Origin: Streptomyces sp. NL15-2K
Lineage (GTDB): Bacteria > Actinomycetota > Actinomycetes > Streptomycetales > Streptomycetaceae
Length of the DNA: 64,000 nucleotides
Direction: 5' to 3'
NCBI RefSeq assembly: GCF_030551255.1
Contig: NZ_CP130630.1
Coordinates: forward strand, 9,113,001-9,177,000
The first letter of the stretch is position 1. Every line of letters begins with the position of its first letter. The notes beneath the pieces are model-generated. The model searched no databases and had not been told where the DNA came from. It worked only from the letters and a program-made list of their open reading frames with translations. Below are positions 34,799-42,854 of the stretch, one piece after another. The translations under genes and the position numbers were made by a program.

Positions 34799-36544
34799 AT
34801 GCACCTGCCCCCCGACGACCGCACCCTCAGCCCGCACACCGGCTACACCCGCGCCCACTGGGAGGCGGCCGCCGACGCCCTACTGGCCGCCGTGGAGCCG
34901 TACGCCACCGAGGACCGCGCCCTCTACCACTTCCCCGGCGACCGCGAGAGCTGGTCCGGCCGGCTCTCCGACGGCCTGGAGGGCTACGCCCGTACGCTGC
35001 TGCTGGCGGCCTTCCGCCGCGACGAGACGGCGCTCGAGCGGTACGCCGACGGACTCGCCGCCGGCGTCTCGGGCGTCTGGCCCCGCATCGAGGACCGCAG
35101 CCAGCCGCTGGTCGAGGCGGCGTCGATCGCCCTCGCGCTGCGCCTGACACGTCCGCTGCTGTGGGACCGCCTGGACGAGGATGTACGGCAGCGGGCGGCG
35201 GCCTGGCTCGGCGACGCCCTGACGGCCGAGGCCTGGCCCTGCAACTGGGAGTTGTTCCCGGTCACGGTCGGCGGTTTCCTGCTGTCGGTCGGGTATGAAC
35301 CCGAGGCGTCCCGCAAGGCGATCGACCGGGGCCTGGAGCGCATCGAGGAGTGGTACGTCGGCGACGGCTGGTACACGGACGGCGACGGCCGCAAGTTCGA
35401 CTACTACAACGGCTGGGCGATGCACCTGTATCCGGTGTTGCAGGCATGGTTGGCGGATGACAGTCGACTGCTGAATGTATACGGTGGCCGGCTGGAGACC
35501 CACCTCACCGACTACGCCCGCCTGTTCGGCGGCGACGGCGCCCCCATGCACCAGGGGCGCTCTCTGACGTACCGCTTCGCGACGACGGTCCCGCTGTGGC
35601 TCGGAGCCCTGACAGGCCGTACGCCGCTGCCGCCGGGGCAGACGCGGCGCCTGGCCTCCGGCGCACTGAAGTACTTCCTCGACCGGGGCGCGGTCGACGA
35701 GCACGGCCTGCTCACCCTCGGCTGGCACGGCCCCAACGCGGCAGTCCTGCAAGGCTATTCGGGACCGGCGTCGCCGTACTGGGCGAGCAAGGGCTTCCTG
35801 GGCCTGCTGCTCCCACCGGACCACGAGGTCTGGACGGCCCCGGAGGAACCGGGCCCGGCCGAACGCACGGACGCGGTGACGCCGCTCCCCGCACCCAACT
35901 GGCTGCTCCAGTCGACGAGTTCGGACGGCGTGGTCCGCCTGCACAACCACGGCAGCGAGGATGTCCGCTACGACCCGTACTACACGCGGCTCGCGTACTC
36001 GACGGTGACGGAGCCTTCGGCATCGCCCGCCTCGTCGGTTTCATCCACCTCACCTGCCTCACCTGCCTCATCTGCCTCGTCGGCCTCGTCCGACAACAGC
36101 GTGATCGTCGGCGGCGATCCGAGCCGCACAGGCATCGAACCGCTGGGTGTCGGCGACGGGTGGGTGGCCTCGCGGCACGAGGCGGGCGGGGGAGCGCGGG
36201 TGACCAGCGTGGTACTCGCGCACGGGGCGACGGAGGTGCGGGCTCATCTGGTGACGGGCGCGGAGCCGGGAACGCCGGTGCGGGTCACCGGGTGGGCGGC
36301 GGGGGACGGCCTGCGGGCGGAACTGCTGCCCGTCCACGGCCTGAGCGACGACCTCACGGGCGTCACGGGCGACGGCGACACCCTCTTCGTAGCGCTGGCC
36401 CGCCTCACCGCCGAGCCGGACCCGGTTCCGCTGGAGGAGACGGCCATTGTGCGGGTGGAGGGGGCGGATGAGATCCATGTCCGCTGGAGCGGGGGACCCG
36501 AGGTGCGGGTCCGGGCGGCGGACGGAGCGGTCGTCGTCTCCTAG
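34799..36544 (+). CDS. DUF2264 family protein, probable cytosolic glycoside hydrolase (581 aa)
   Basis: The N-terminal 390 residues look like a DUF2264 domain, an alpha-helical toroid with repeated Trp/Tyr-rich blocks (RALYHFPGDRESWSGRLSDG, CNWELFPVTVGGFLL, GRKFDYYNGWAMHLYP). Some DUF2264 proteins are assigned to GH154 (beta-glucuronidase). A Ser/Ala/Pro-rich linker (about 400-430) coded by TCACCTGCC-type DNA repeats leads to a C-terminal beta domain. No signal peptide. Placed 68 bp after the CE12 gene, it probably trims imported, possibly unsaturated, rhamnogalacturonan fragments. The precise activity is not established by sequence. Confidence 0.8.
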   Translation: MHLPPDDRTLSPHTGYTRAHWEAAADALLAAVEPYATEDRALYHFPGDRESWSGRLSDGLEGYARTLLLAAFRRDETALERYADGLAAGVSGVWPRIEDRSQPLVEAASIALALRLTRPLLWDRLDEDVRQRAAAWLGDALTAEAWPCNWELFPVTVGGFLLSVGYEPEASRKAIDRGLERIEEWYVGDGWYTDGDGRKFDYYNGWAMHLYPVLQAWLADDSRLLNVYGGRLETHLTDYARLFGGDGAPMHQGRSLTYRFATTVPLWLGALTGRTPLPPGQTRRLASGALKYFLDRGAVDEHGLLTLGWHGPNAAVLQGYSGPASPYWASKGFLGLLLPPDHEVWTAPEEPGPAERTDAVTPLPAPNWLLQSTSSDGVVRLHNHGSEDVRYDPYYTRLAYSTVTEPSASPASSVSSTSPASPASSASSASSDNSVIVGGDPSRTGIEPLGVGDGWVASRHEAGGGARVTSVVLAHGATEVRAHLVTGAEPGTPVRVTGWAAGDGLRAELLPVHGLSDDLTGVTGDGDTLFVALARLTAEPDPVPLEETAIVRVEGADEIHVRWSGGPEVRVRAADGAVVVS

Positions 36545-36559
36545 GACCTCGCGCAGCCG

Positions 36560-36594
36560 CTCGTACGAGGCTCGTGCAGCCCCTCGTACGAGGG
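36560..36594. repeat. Two CTCGTACGAG palindromes after the DUF2264 gene
   Basis: CTCGTACGAG (36560-36569) and the longer perfect palindrome CCCTCGTACGAGGG (36581-36594) both lie within 50 bp of the stop codon. They could act as a terminator-like tandem hairpin or as paired protein sites. Confidence 0.5.
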
Positions 36595-36668
36595 CAGCCT
36601 GACGCGGCGGGATGCCCTCCCCACCTGGCAGGACTCCACCTCCCGGGCGCCTCGGTTACCGTGTCCGC

Positions 36669-37370
36669 GTGATCAGTATGGAATGGGACGCCCTCACCGA
36701 CCGGGACCGCTTCGGCGACTGGTACCGGGAGAAGCGGGACCGGTTCGCGGACACGGCCCGGGACGCCGACTGGGACGGTCTGTTCGAGGAGTTGGGGAGA
36801 CATCCTGAGCGGGTCAATCTCCCCCGGCCAGGGAATCGCAGCGGCTTCGCCCCGCTGCATCAGGCGGCCTGGCACGGCGCGGACTTCGCCGTCGTCTCCC
36901 GGCTGATCGCACATGGCGCCTGGCGCACGCAGCGCACCCGGGACGGACGGCGCGCCGTGGACGTCGCGCGGGAGCAGGGGCACACGCATCTGCTGGAGCT
37001 TCTGGAGCCGGTCGTGGTGCGGCAGCTCCCCTCCCCTCCGGATGTGCTGGAGCACCACTTCCATTCGCTGCTGCGGGAGAGAACCGGCCGCTGCTTCGAG
37101 GAGATCGAGCACCTGCTGCCGCCGCTGTCTCCCCTGACGGAGGGACCGGCCGTGGAGGCCTTTTTCCGGGTGGTCGGCATGATGGGCGGCTTCACCTACC
37201 GCCTTGGGACCTACGGCCTTGAGGAGGACGTCCTGCATGTGCACGGCCACTCGCGGATGGACGCCGACGACGGGGACCACTACCGCGTGACCACCGAGGG
37301 CTGGTCCAGGATCGAACGCAGGCGCGTGCCACCGCCTCCTCCGCCCGCCCCGCAGCACCCCGCGTCCTGA
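36669..37370 (+). CDS. Ankyrin-repeat protein (233 aa)
   Basis: A short protein with one or two ankyrin-type repeats at about residues 45-100 (GFAPLHQAAWHGADFAVVSRLI, then DGRRAVDVAREQGHTHLLELL). The C-terminal domain is not recognised (EEIEHLLPPLSPLTEG, then VVGMMGGFTYRLGTYGLEEDVL) and ends in a run of prolines. The GTG at 36669 has no Shine-Dalgarno sequence but TACCGT lies seven bases upstream, so a leaderless transcript starting at the GTG is likely; ATG 36678 is an alternative. Function unknown; ankyrin repeats suggest protein binding. Confidence 0.75.
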   Translation: MISMEWDALTDRDRFGDWYREKRDRFADTARDADWDGLFEELGRHPERVNLPRPGNRSGFAPLHQAAWHGADFAVVSRLIAHGAWRTQRTRDGRRAVDVAREQGHTHLLELLEPVVVRQLPSPPDVLEHHFHSLLRERTGRCFEEIEHLLPPLSPLTEGPAVEAFFRVVGMMGGFTYRLGTYGLEEDVLHVHGHSRMDADDGDHYRVTTEGWSRIERRRVPPPPPPAPQHPAS

Positions 37371-37397
37371 CCGGCGAGGGCGTCGTCGCGGCGGTGC

Positions 37398-37973
37398 CTA
37401 CAGCCCGAAGAGCCGTGCCCCGTTCTCGTAACAAACCCGGCGCAACCACTCATCACCCAGTCCGAGCCGTTCAAGGGCCTCGAGCTGATGGACGTACGGA
37501 TAAGGGATGTTGGGGAAGTCGGACCCGAGCAGAATCCGGTCGCCGAGGTCGGCGAGCCGACCGAGTTCGGTCGCGGGGAAAGGGGTGAAGCGCTCGCTGA
37601 AATCCGTGAACACCATGGTCGTGTCCAGGCGCACCTGGTCGTACCGCTCGGCCAGGTCAAGGAAGTCGGTGTACTCCGGCATCCCCATGTGCGCCACGAC
37701 CAGCGGCAGGCGCGGATGCCGGGCGAGGAGCCGCCTCACCGGCTCCGGCCCGGTGTGTTTGCCGGGTGCGGGACCCGAGCCGCAGTGCATGACCACGGGA
37801 ACTCCCGCCTCCGCCAGCATCCCCCACACGGGATCGAGCAGCTCGTGAGCCGGGTCGTACGCCCCCACCTGCACATAGGACTTGAAGACCCGAGCCCCCG
37901 CCTCGACCGCCGTGCGCACATACTCCGCCACACCCTCCTCGGGATAGAGGGTGGCCGCGTGCAGACAGTCGGG
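37398..37973 (-). pseudogene. Amidohydrolase (metal-dependent hydrolase), 5'-truncated
   Basis: The C-terminal two-thirds of an Amidohydro_2 TIM-barrel hydrolase: LHAATLYPEEGVAEYVRTAV, VVMHCGSGPAPGKH, VVAHMGMPEYTDFLDLAERY and the final metal-site block GSDFPNIPY are clear. The N-terminal part with the HxH metal ligands is missing. Similarity stops near 37970, and 35 bp further upstream the stop codon of the HEAT gene interrupts. A GTG at 37931 could start a 177-residue product, but it would lack part of the metal centre. I judge it a broken gene at a recombination junction. Confidence 0.75.
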
Positions 37974-38004
37974 CGTGCGTCCCGCAGTCGGCGTGGCTGT
38001 CCCG

Positions 38005-38547
38005 TTATCTGGTCGCGGGTGGAAGGGTCCGTTCGTATATGGTCCCGCCGGGTATGAACCAACCCGCTTTCTTCCGCACTGCGGGGCTCGGGTCGTTGAC
38101 GTGAGACGCCTTCAAGGCTGCAATGGCGCGTGCATCGGAGTGGGCGAACTTGCCGACGAGTTCGGCAGCCATTGCCCGGACGTGCGGGTCGGGGTCTGAG
38201 ATCAGGTGGTGCAGCGCGGGTTCGAGGACCCGGTCCGGGCCCGGTGCGCAGGTGTCGCTCTTGCACCGGTCACAGGCCAGAGCATGGAATGCGGCGATCC
38301 TGACACGGGCGTCGGGGTCGTCGGCCATGCGGATGAGTTCGCCCATCGACTCGGTGTCGACCAGGTGATCGAGAAGGCGGCAGCAGCCCTCACGGACGGC
38401 CGGATCCGCCTCGCGCAGGCCGGCGCGGATGGCGCTCAGTGCGTTCTCGCCGCGTCGCAGCAGCTCGCGGTATGCCGCAACGGTGCGCTGAGGATCGCCC
38501 AAGCATGAAACGAGGGCTTCGTCGTCGGTGCTGATGAACCCAAGCAT
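38005..38547 (-). CDS. HEAT-repeat protein (180 aa)
   Basis: A small alpha-solenoid protein with about four HEAT-like units: LREADPAVREGCCRLLDHLV, ADDPDARVRIAAFHALAC, ISDPDPHVRAMAAELVGKFA and VNDPSPAVRKKAGWFI. It has no signal peptide. The start at 38547 has GAGGG immediately before it, poorly spaced, so translation may be weak or leaderless. It sits between a truncated amidohydrolase and a transposase remnant, so it may have been placed here by rearrangement. HEAT units usually mediate protein contacts; the role is unknown. Confidence 0.8.
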   Translation of the reverse strand: MLGFISTDDEALVSCLGDPQRTVAAYRELLRRGENALSAIRAGLREADPAVREGCCRLLDHLVDTESMGELIRMADDPDARVRIAAFHALACDRCKSDTCAPGPDRVLEPALHHLISDPDPHVRAMAAELVGKFAHSDARAIAALKASHVNDPSPAVRKKAGWFIPGGTIYERTLPPATR

Positions 38548-38589
38548 GCCCTCAGTCTGGAGTCACGCGGCGAATCCCGGCAAAGGGAT

Positions 38590-38868
38590 TTCTACGCTGG
38601 CCCCGCTATTCGGGGTGTCCAATGCGGCCGACCGCATCATCGACCACCTCGGACCCACGCACGCACTCCAGCAGCGCAAGCGGTTCCGCCAGGACACCGT
38701 GCTGATCGTGGACGGCACCCTCCTCCCCACGCGCGACCACACGACTGCAAGGCATGGGAACTGTCCGGAGTGAAAGACGCCGTCGGCCACACCACGGTCA
38801 TCGCGGACGGCGGCTACCGGGGCACCGGCCTGGTCATCCCGCACCGCCGAGAAGGCTCATCGCAGTAG
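38590..38868 (+). mobile_element. IS5-type DDE transposase remnant with internal deletion
   Basis: The first part reads LFGVSNAADRIIDHLGPTHA and TVLIVDGTLLPTRDHT (38606-38730), a DDE_4/IS5-family transposase. The sequence then jumps, in another frame, to DCKAWELSGVKDAVGHTT and IADGGYRGTGLVIPHRRE (about 38751-38858). The roughly 30 residues normally between these blocks are gone, as are both ends of the transposase. No terminal inverted repeats were found. The element is dead. Confidence 0.8.
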
Positions 38869-38970
38869 AGGGTGTAGTCGGGGTCTGTCGGTTTTCGAGG
38901 TCGCCGACACGGATTCCAGGCTCGGCTGCACTCCTGTCCGAGCGCGACGGGACGTGCGCCGCGGAACGAG

Positions 38971-39429
38971 CTATGTACCCTCGTTGTCACCGCGCAGGGA
39001 ATGGATCATGCTCTGCAGGATCCGGAACGCGTCTGACTGCTCGGTCTCGGTCAGGCCGGCCAGCATTCTGGCCTCGACGGACCGGACGGCTGCGCTCGCC
39101 TTCTCGAGGCTTCGTCGGCCGCGAGGCGTGAGCCGTGTGGGAAGCACCTTCCCGACGGGTGCCTCCGCAGGCCTGGTCACGTAGCCGTCTCGCTCCAGGG
39201 CCTGGAGCAGCACGTTCATCGTCTGCCGTGTCACGAACGCGCCCCGCGCGAGCTCGGAGTTCGACAAGCCCGGTCGTTGCGCCAGCAGCTCAAGGCAGGA
39301 GTAGTGCGTCACGCTCATCCCGAGCGGCCGCAGCACTTCCTCCATGGCCGCGCGCAGGGCGCTCGACGCTTCCTTGAGCAGGTAGCCCAGTGACGTCTCC
39401 AGGTCGACGCCGACACCTTCTTGACTCAT
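38971..39429 (-). CDS. MarR-family transcriptional regulator (152 aa)
   Basis: A winged-helix MarR protein: the central DNA-binding region (LSNSELARGAFVTRQTMNVLLQ) is followed by the beta-wing (GKVLPTRLTPRG). Typical length. The ATG at 39429 (MSQEGVGVDLE) is chosen because the frame upstream codes only a shadow of the VOC fragment on the other strand. It is divergent from, and overlaps the very start of, the truncated VOC/glyoxalase gene, which was probably its original target. No good ribosome site was seen. Confidence 0.88.
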   Translation of the reverse strand: MSQEGVGVDLETSLGYLLKEASSALRAAMEEVLRPLGMSVTHYSCLELLAQRPGLSNSELARGAFVTRQTMNVLLQALERDGYVTRPAEAPVGKVLPTRLTPRGRRSLEKASAAVRSVEARMLAGLTETEQSDAFRILQSMIHSLRGDNEGT

Positions 39430-39666
39430 GTCAGTATTCGCGTCGCACTCCGCGACGTCATTCCCGGCACCGACCTCGCATCTGTCGCTCAGCCCGGCAT
39501 CGGTGCCGCGATCTGGCTCCACGCCACCGAGGTCCAGGCCATCCACGACGCGCTCGTCGCCGACGGTCACACCATCGCCTCCGCACCGATCGACGGCCCC
39601 TTCGGCCGGACCTTCACCTTCGCCGACCCCGACGGCTACCAGGTCACGCTCCACGACCGCTCTTGA
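39421..39666 (+). pseudogene. VOC/glyoxalase-like protein, N-terminally truncated
   Basis: The 3' part of a vicinal-oxygen-chelate protein: VAQPGIGAAIWLHATEVQAI, DALVADGHTIASAPIDGP and the hallmark FTFADPDGYQVTLHD. About the first third of the fold, including the first metal ligand, is missing. The only in-frame start is a TTG within the opposing MarR gene. Its loss next to a MarR gene, between two insertion-element remnants, fits deletion during rearrangement. Confidence 0.7.
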
Positions 39667-39739
39667 TCAACCAAACGCCACCGGACGATCATCAGCGGTT
39701 GCGCCCTAGGTGTATTGATCACGAGCGTTGTTAACGCCG

Positions 39740-39899
39740 GCCGAGCTTGATCATGGCGCCGGCAAGACCGAACTCGCCGCCGTCATCAAGTCGATCAGCC
39801 ACGGCGTCCTGGCCGGACTGCCCGAACTGAGTCGACTCGGCAGAACACTGAAACAGCGCGCCGCTGACGTGCTGGCCTACTTCGACCGACCCGGCACGT
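39740..39899 (+). mobile_element. ISL3-family transposase, internal fragment
   Basis: An in-frame stretch ending LGRTLKQRAADVLAYFDRPGT is the well-known C-terminal region of ISL3 transposases. The expected continuation (SNGPTEAINGRLEHL) is absent; similarity ends abruptly at about 39899. The frame then stays open into the LRV-repeat gene, making a false fusion of 729 codons. Confidence 0.8.
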
Positions 39900-39940
39900 G
39901 TCACCTTCTTGGGAAGCCCCCGTCGGGCAGGATGACCCCC

Positions 39941-41917
39941 ATGACGGGTGGGAGAGACCAACTGGCGGAACTGCTGCGCCGCGCCGGGCTGGAGATCGTG
40001 GGGGACTGGCGGGTCGAGGAGGTGCTGCCGCCCTGGTTCGCGTGGCGCCGTGTCATCGGGTTCCAGGCCGAGCCGACCGTGACCGTCCGGTCGGACCGGC
40101 CCGACCTGGTCGCCGAGCTCAACCGGCAGTGGCACCGGCTGGCGTCCGAGGCCGGGATCCTCGACGGGGACGGGGTGTTCCTGATCTCCGTCGCCGCTGC
40201 CTGGACGGGCGCCGCGGGCGGCTTGTGGACCCGGGTCCGGCTCACCGCGGAGTGGGATCTCGCCGGGGTGCTCGGCGATCGGCCCGGCCAGCCGGAGTTC
40301 CTCACGCTGGCCATGGACGGGGAGACCTTGCTGGCGGCCACGACCGAGGAGTACGACGTCTGGCTGATCGCCGAGGACCGGATCAGTGGGCGGCAGGAGG
40401 CGGCGGCGCAGGCCGCCGCCCGCGAGACACCGCAGGAAAGGGCGGACTCCTGGGCGCGGTTGTTCCAGGGGCCGGGGCCCAGCGAGAAGCTGCTGGACGC
40501 GTGGGCGCGCGGACTCTCGCTCAACCCGGTCACCCCGGACGATCTGCGCACCCGACTGTTGGACAGGTCGCACTACGCCATGCACAGGTCCATGCCGACG
40601 GCGGTCGTGGACGCGGTCCTGGCCCACCCCGACTGGAAGTTCCGGGCGCGGGCGGCCGAGGTCCAGCCGAACATCACGCCCGAGCAGTGGGCCCGCGTGA
40701 TCCTCGGTGAGCAGGACGAGCGTCACCGCTGGATCCTCACGATGCTGGCCGCGGACCGTTGGGCCGAGCTCACCGAGGACACCTGCCGGAGGCTCGCCGC
40801 CGATCCGTCCCCGCGCGTCCGCTCCGAGGCCGCCCGCCTCAAGGGCCTGCCCGCGTTCCTGTCGGTCGCTCTGGCCGCCGACCCCGACCCCGGTGTGCGG
40901 TTCGTTGCCTGCCCGGCGGCCTGGCCGCATCTGGACGCCCCGGGGCGCAAGGCGCTCCTGGCCGATCCCGCGGGCAAGGTGCGCAGGGCCGCCCTGCTGC
41001 TGCATCACCAGGAGCACCCGCTGCCCCTGTCGGTCTTCGAAGCCGGCGACCTCAAGACCGACGCGCTGGAGACCTGCCGCCTGGAGCGCGACCTCGCCGA
41101 ACACCTGGCACGGCACGGCGAGCCGAGCGTACGCCGTTCCCTCGCCGGCAACCCGCGCCTGGCCCCGGACCTGGCCGCCCTTCTCGGCGAAGACCCCGAC
41201 GCGGATGTCCGCTTCGTGGTGTCCATACGGCCCGACATCACCGAGGAGCAGCGCGCAGGCATCAGCATCGACTTCGATCCGGGCGGCCACTACTACGCTC
41301 TCGACTGGATCGTGGCCCTCCACCACGACACCGACACCATGCGCCGCCTGGCCGCCTCCTGCCACCCCCTGGTGCGCCGAAGCGTCGCCCGGGCCCCGCA
41401 CCTGCCGCCGGACGTCGTCGAACGCCTCGCCCGGGACGAGGACCGCGTCGTACAGCTCTTCCTCGCCGAATCCTGCGACGACGCACCCGCCGAGATGCTC
41501 CTGAACGTGTGGCAGTGGTGGACCGGCAGCCTCAGCACCCCCGACCGCCCGCGCGGTCACCCCAACTTCCCCCGCAGCGGTCTTCTGCGGTACGCCGACG
41601 ACCCGAACCCGCGCCTGCGCAGGCTGGCCCTGGACGATCCGGAGTCGACGCCCGAGCTGGTGGAGCGGCTCAGCCGGGACGTGAGCGAGGAAGTGCGCCG
41701 CGATGCCGCGGCCGACCCACGGTTGTCGGCCGCGGCCGCCGCACGGCTGCTCGAAGACCCGCACGAGCACGTACGGCACACGGCCGCTCGCCACCCCAAC
41801 CTGCCGGTGCGTGTCCTGACCCGGCTGCTGCGGGACAGCGGCGCCGCCGAGACGGCCGCCCGGAATCCCGCGCTGCCCGTCGATGTGATGCGCCGGATGG
41901 TCGAACAGATGCACTGA
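39941..41917 (+). CDS. Leucine-rich-repeat-variant/HEAT-like solenoid protein (658 aa)
   Basis: A long helical-repeat protein. After a mixed N-terminal domain (about 1-200) come many short units of the LRV kind, such as AADPSPRVRSEAARLKGLP, LAGNPRLAPDLAALL, DDPNPRLRRLALDDPESTPE and the final AARNPALPVDVMRRMVEQM. It has no signal peptide. I chose ATG 39941 (MTGGRDQLAELLR), with GCAGGA eight bases upstream, over the longer frame from 39728, which would include a transposase fragment. Function unknown; it probably binds protein partners. Confidence 0.8.
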   Translation: MTGGRDQLAELLRRAGLEIVGDWRVEEVLPPWFAWRRVIGFQAEPTVTVRSDRPDLVAELNRQWHRLASEAGILDGDGVFLISVAAAWTGAAGGLWTRVRLTAEWDLAGVLGDRPGQPEFLTLAMDGETLLAATTEEYDVWLIAEDRISGRQEAAAQAAARETPQERADSWARLFQGPGPSEKLLDAWARGLSLNPVTPDDLRTRLLDRSHYAMHRSMPTAVVDAVLAHPDWKFRARAAEVQPNITPEQWARVILGEQDERHRWILTMLAADRWAELTEDTCRRLAADPSPRVRSEAARLKGLPAFLSVALAADPDPGVRFVACPAAWPHLDAPGRKALLADPAGKVRRAALLLHHQEHPLPLSVFEAGDLKTDALETCRLERDLAEHLARHGEPSVRRSLAGNPRLAPDLAALLGEDPDADVRFVVSIRPDITEEQRAGISIDFDPGGHYYALDWIVALHHDTDTMRRLAASCHPLVRRSVARAPHLPPDVVERLARDEDRVVQLFLAESCDDAPAEMLLNVWQWWTGSLSTPDRPRGHPNFPRSGLLRYADDPNPRLRRLALDDPESTPELVERLSRDVSEEVRRDAAADPRLSAAAAARLLEDPHEHVRHTAARHPNLPVRVLTRLLRDSGAAETAARNPALPVDVMRRMVEQMH

Positions 41918-41954
41918 TGGTGTGGTGCTCAGTAGATGAGACAGGCGATCCGCA

Positions 41955-41988
41955 GGGACCGGGATCGGGACCGGGATCGGGACCGGAA
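41955..41988. repeat. 12-bp tandem repeat GGGACCGGGATC, about 2.8 copies
   Basis: The direct repeat lies in the short region between the LRV gene and the PEP-mutase-like gene, starting 45 bp upstream of the latter's ATG. It could be a slippage product. Confidence 0.75.
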
Positions 41989-42032
41989 CGGTTCGGCCGG
42001 CGCCGAACCGACCCGCCCGTACCGTTCCGGAC

Positions 42033-42821
42033 ATGACCGCACTCGCCCTCGCCTTCGCCGAGCTTCACCGTGCCGACCGGCCGCTGCTCCTCCTCCCCAA
42101 CGCCTGGGACCACGCCTCCGCGACGGCCCTCGCGGCCAATGGATTCCGGGCCATCGGCACGACGAGCCTCGGCGTCGCCGCGGGGGCCGGGTTGCCCGAC
42201 GGGGCGTCGGCGGTCCGCGACGAGACCCTGCGGCTCGCCCTCACGCTCGGCACGGAGCCGTTCCTCCTCTCCGTCGATGCGGAGGACGGCTTCAGCGAAG
42301 ATCCGGACGAGGTGGGGGAGTTCGCCCGCGAGCTGTCGGCCGTCGGAGCCGTCGGCATCAACCTGGAGGACCGTCTCGGCCCCGCACCCCTGCATGCCGC
42401 GAAGATCGCCGCGGTCAAGTCGGCGGCCCCGGACCTCTTCGTCAACGCCCGCACCGACACGTACTGGCTCGGTGACGGGGACGCCGAAGCTACGAGGGCC
42501 CGCCTGGACGCCTACCAACAGGCGGGCGCCGACGGGGTGTTCGTCCCGGGCCTGACCGACCCGCCCCGCATCTCCGCCCTGGTCCGCCACCTCGACGTAC
42601 CCCTCAACATCCTCTACTCACCCACCGGCCCGACCGTCCCCCACCTTGCCGACCTCGGCGTACGCCGCGTCAGCCTCGGCTCGCTGCTGTACCGGCGGGC
42701 GCTGGGCGCGGCCCTGGAGACGGTCGCGGAGATCGCGGCGGGCCGTTCACCGCAGGGCACGGCCCCGTCGTACGGCGAAGTCGTGGCGCTCAGTCGCCTC
42801 GATACGCCGGCGTCTGGGTGA
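42033..42821 (+). CDS. Isocitrate lyase / phosphoenolpyruvate mutase family protein (262 aa)
   Basis: A TIM-barrel C-C or C-P lyase of the PEP mutase/ICL superfamily. LLLPNAWDHASATALAANGF at the N-terminus, SVDAEDGF for the metal-binding loop, GINLEDR and FVNARTDTYW are all characteristic. The active-site loop lacks an obvious isocitrate-lyase KKCGH motif, so it is not isocitrate lyase proper; oxaloacetate hydrolase- or 2-methylisocitrate lyase-like activities are possible. TACCGT lies seven bases before the ATG and no ribosome site is seen, so the mRNA may be leaderless. Confidence 0.85.
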   Translation: MTALALAFAELHRADRPLLLLPNAWDHASATALAANGFRAIGTTSLGVAAGAGLPDGASAVRDETLRLALTLGTEPFLLSVDAEDGFSEDPDEVGEFARELSAVGAVGINLEDRLGPAPLHAAKIAAVKSAAPDLFVNARTDTYWLGDGDAEATRARLDAYQQAGADGVFVPGLTDPPRISALVRHLDVPLNILYSPTGPTVPHLADLGVRRVSLGSLLYRRALGAALETVAEIAAGRSPQGTAPSYGEVVALSRLDTPASG

Positions 42822-42854
42822 GCCGCTCGGCGGCCGTACACGTCAGCGAACAGG

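Noticed and set aside
38005..39899. An intact integrative element or prophage in the scarred zone
   Set aside because: Only transposase fragments are present. No integrase, att repeats or phage structural genes were seen.
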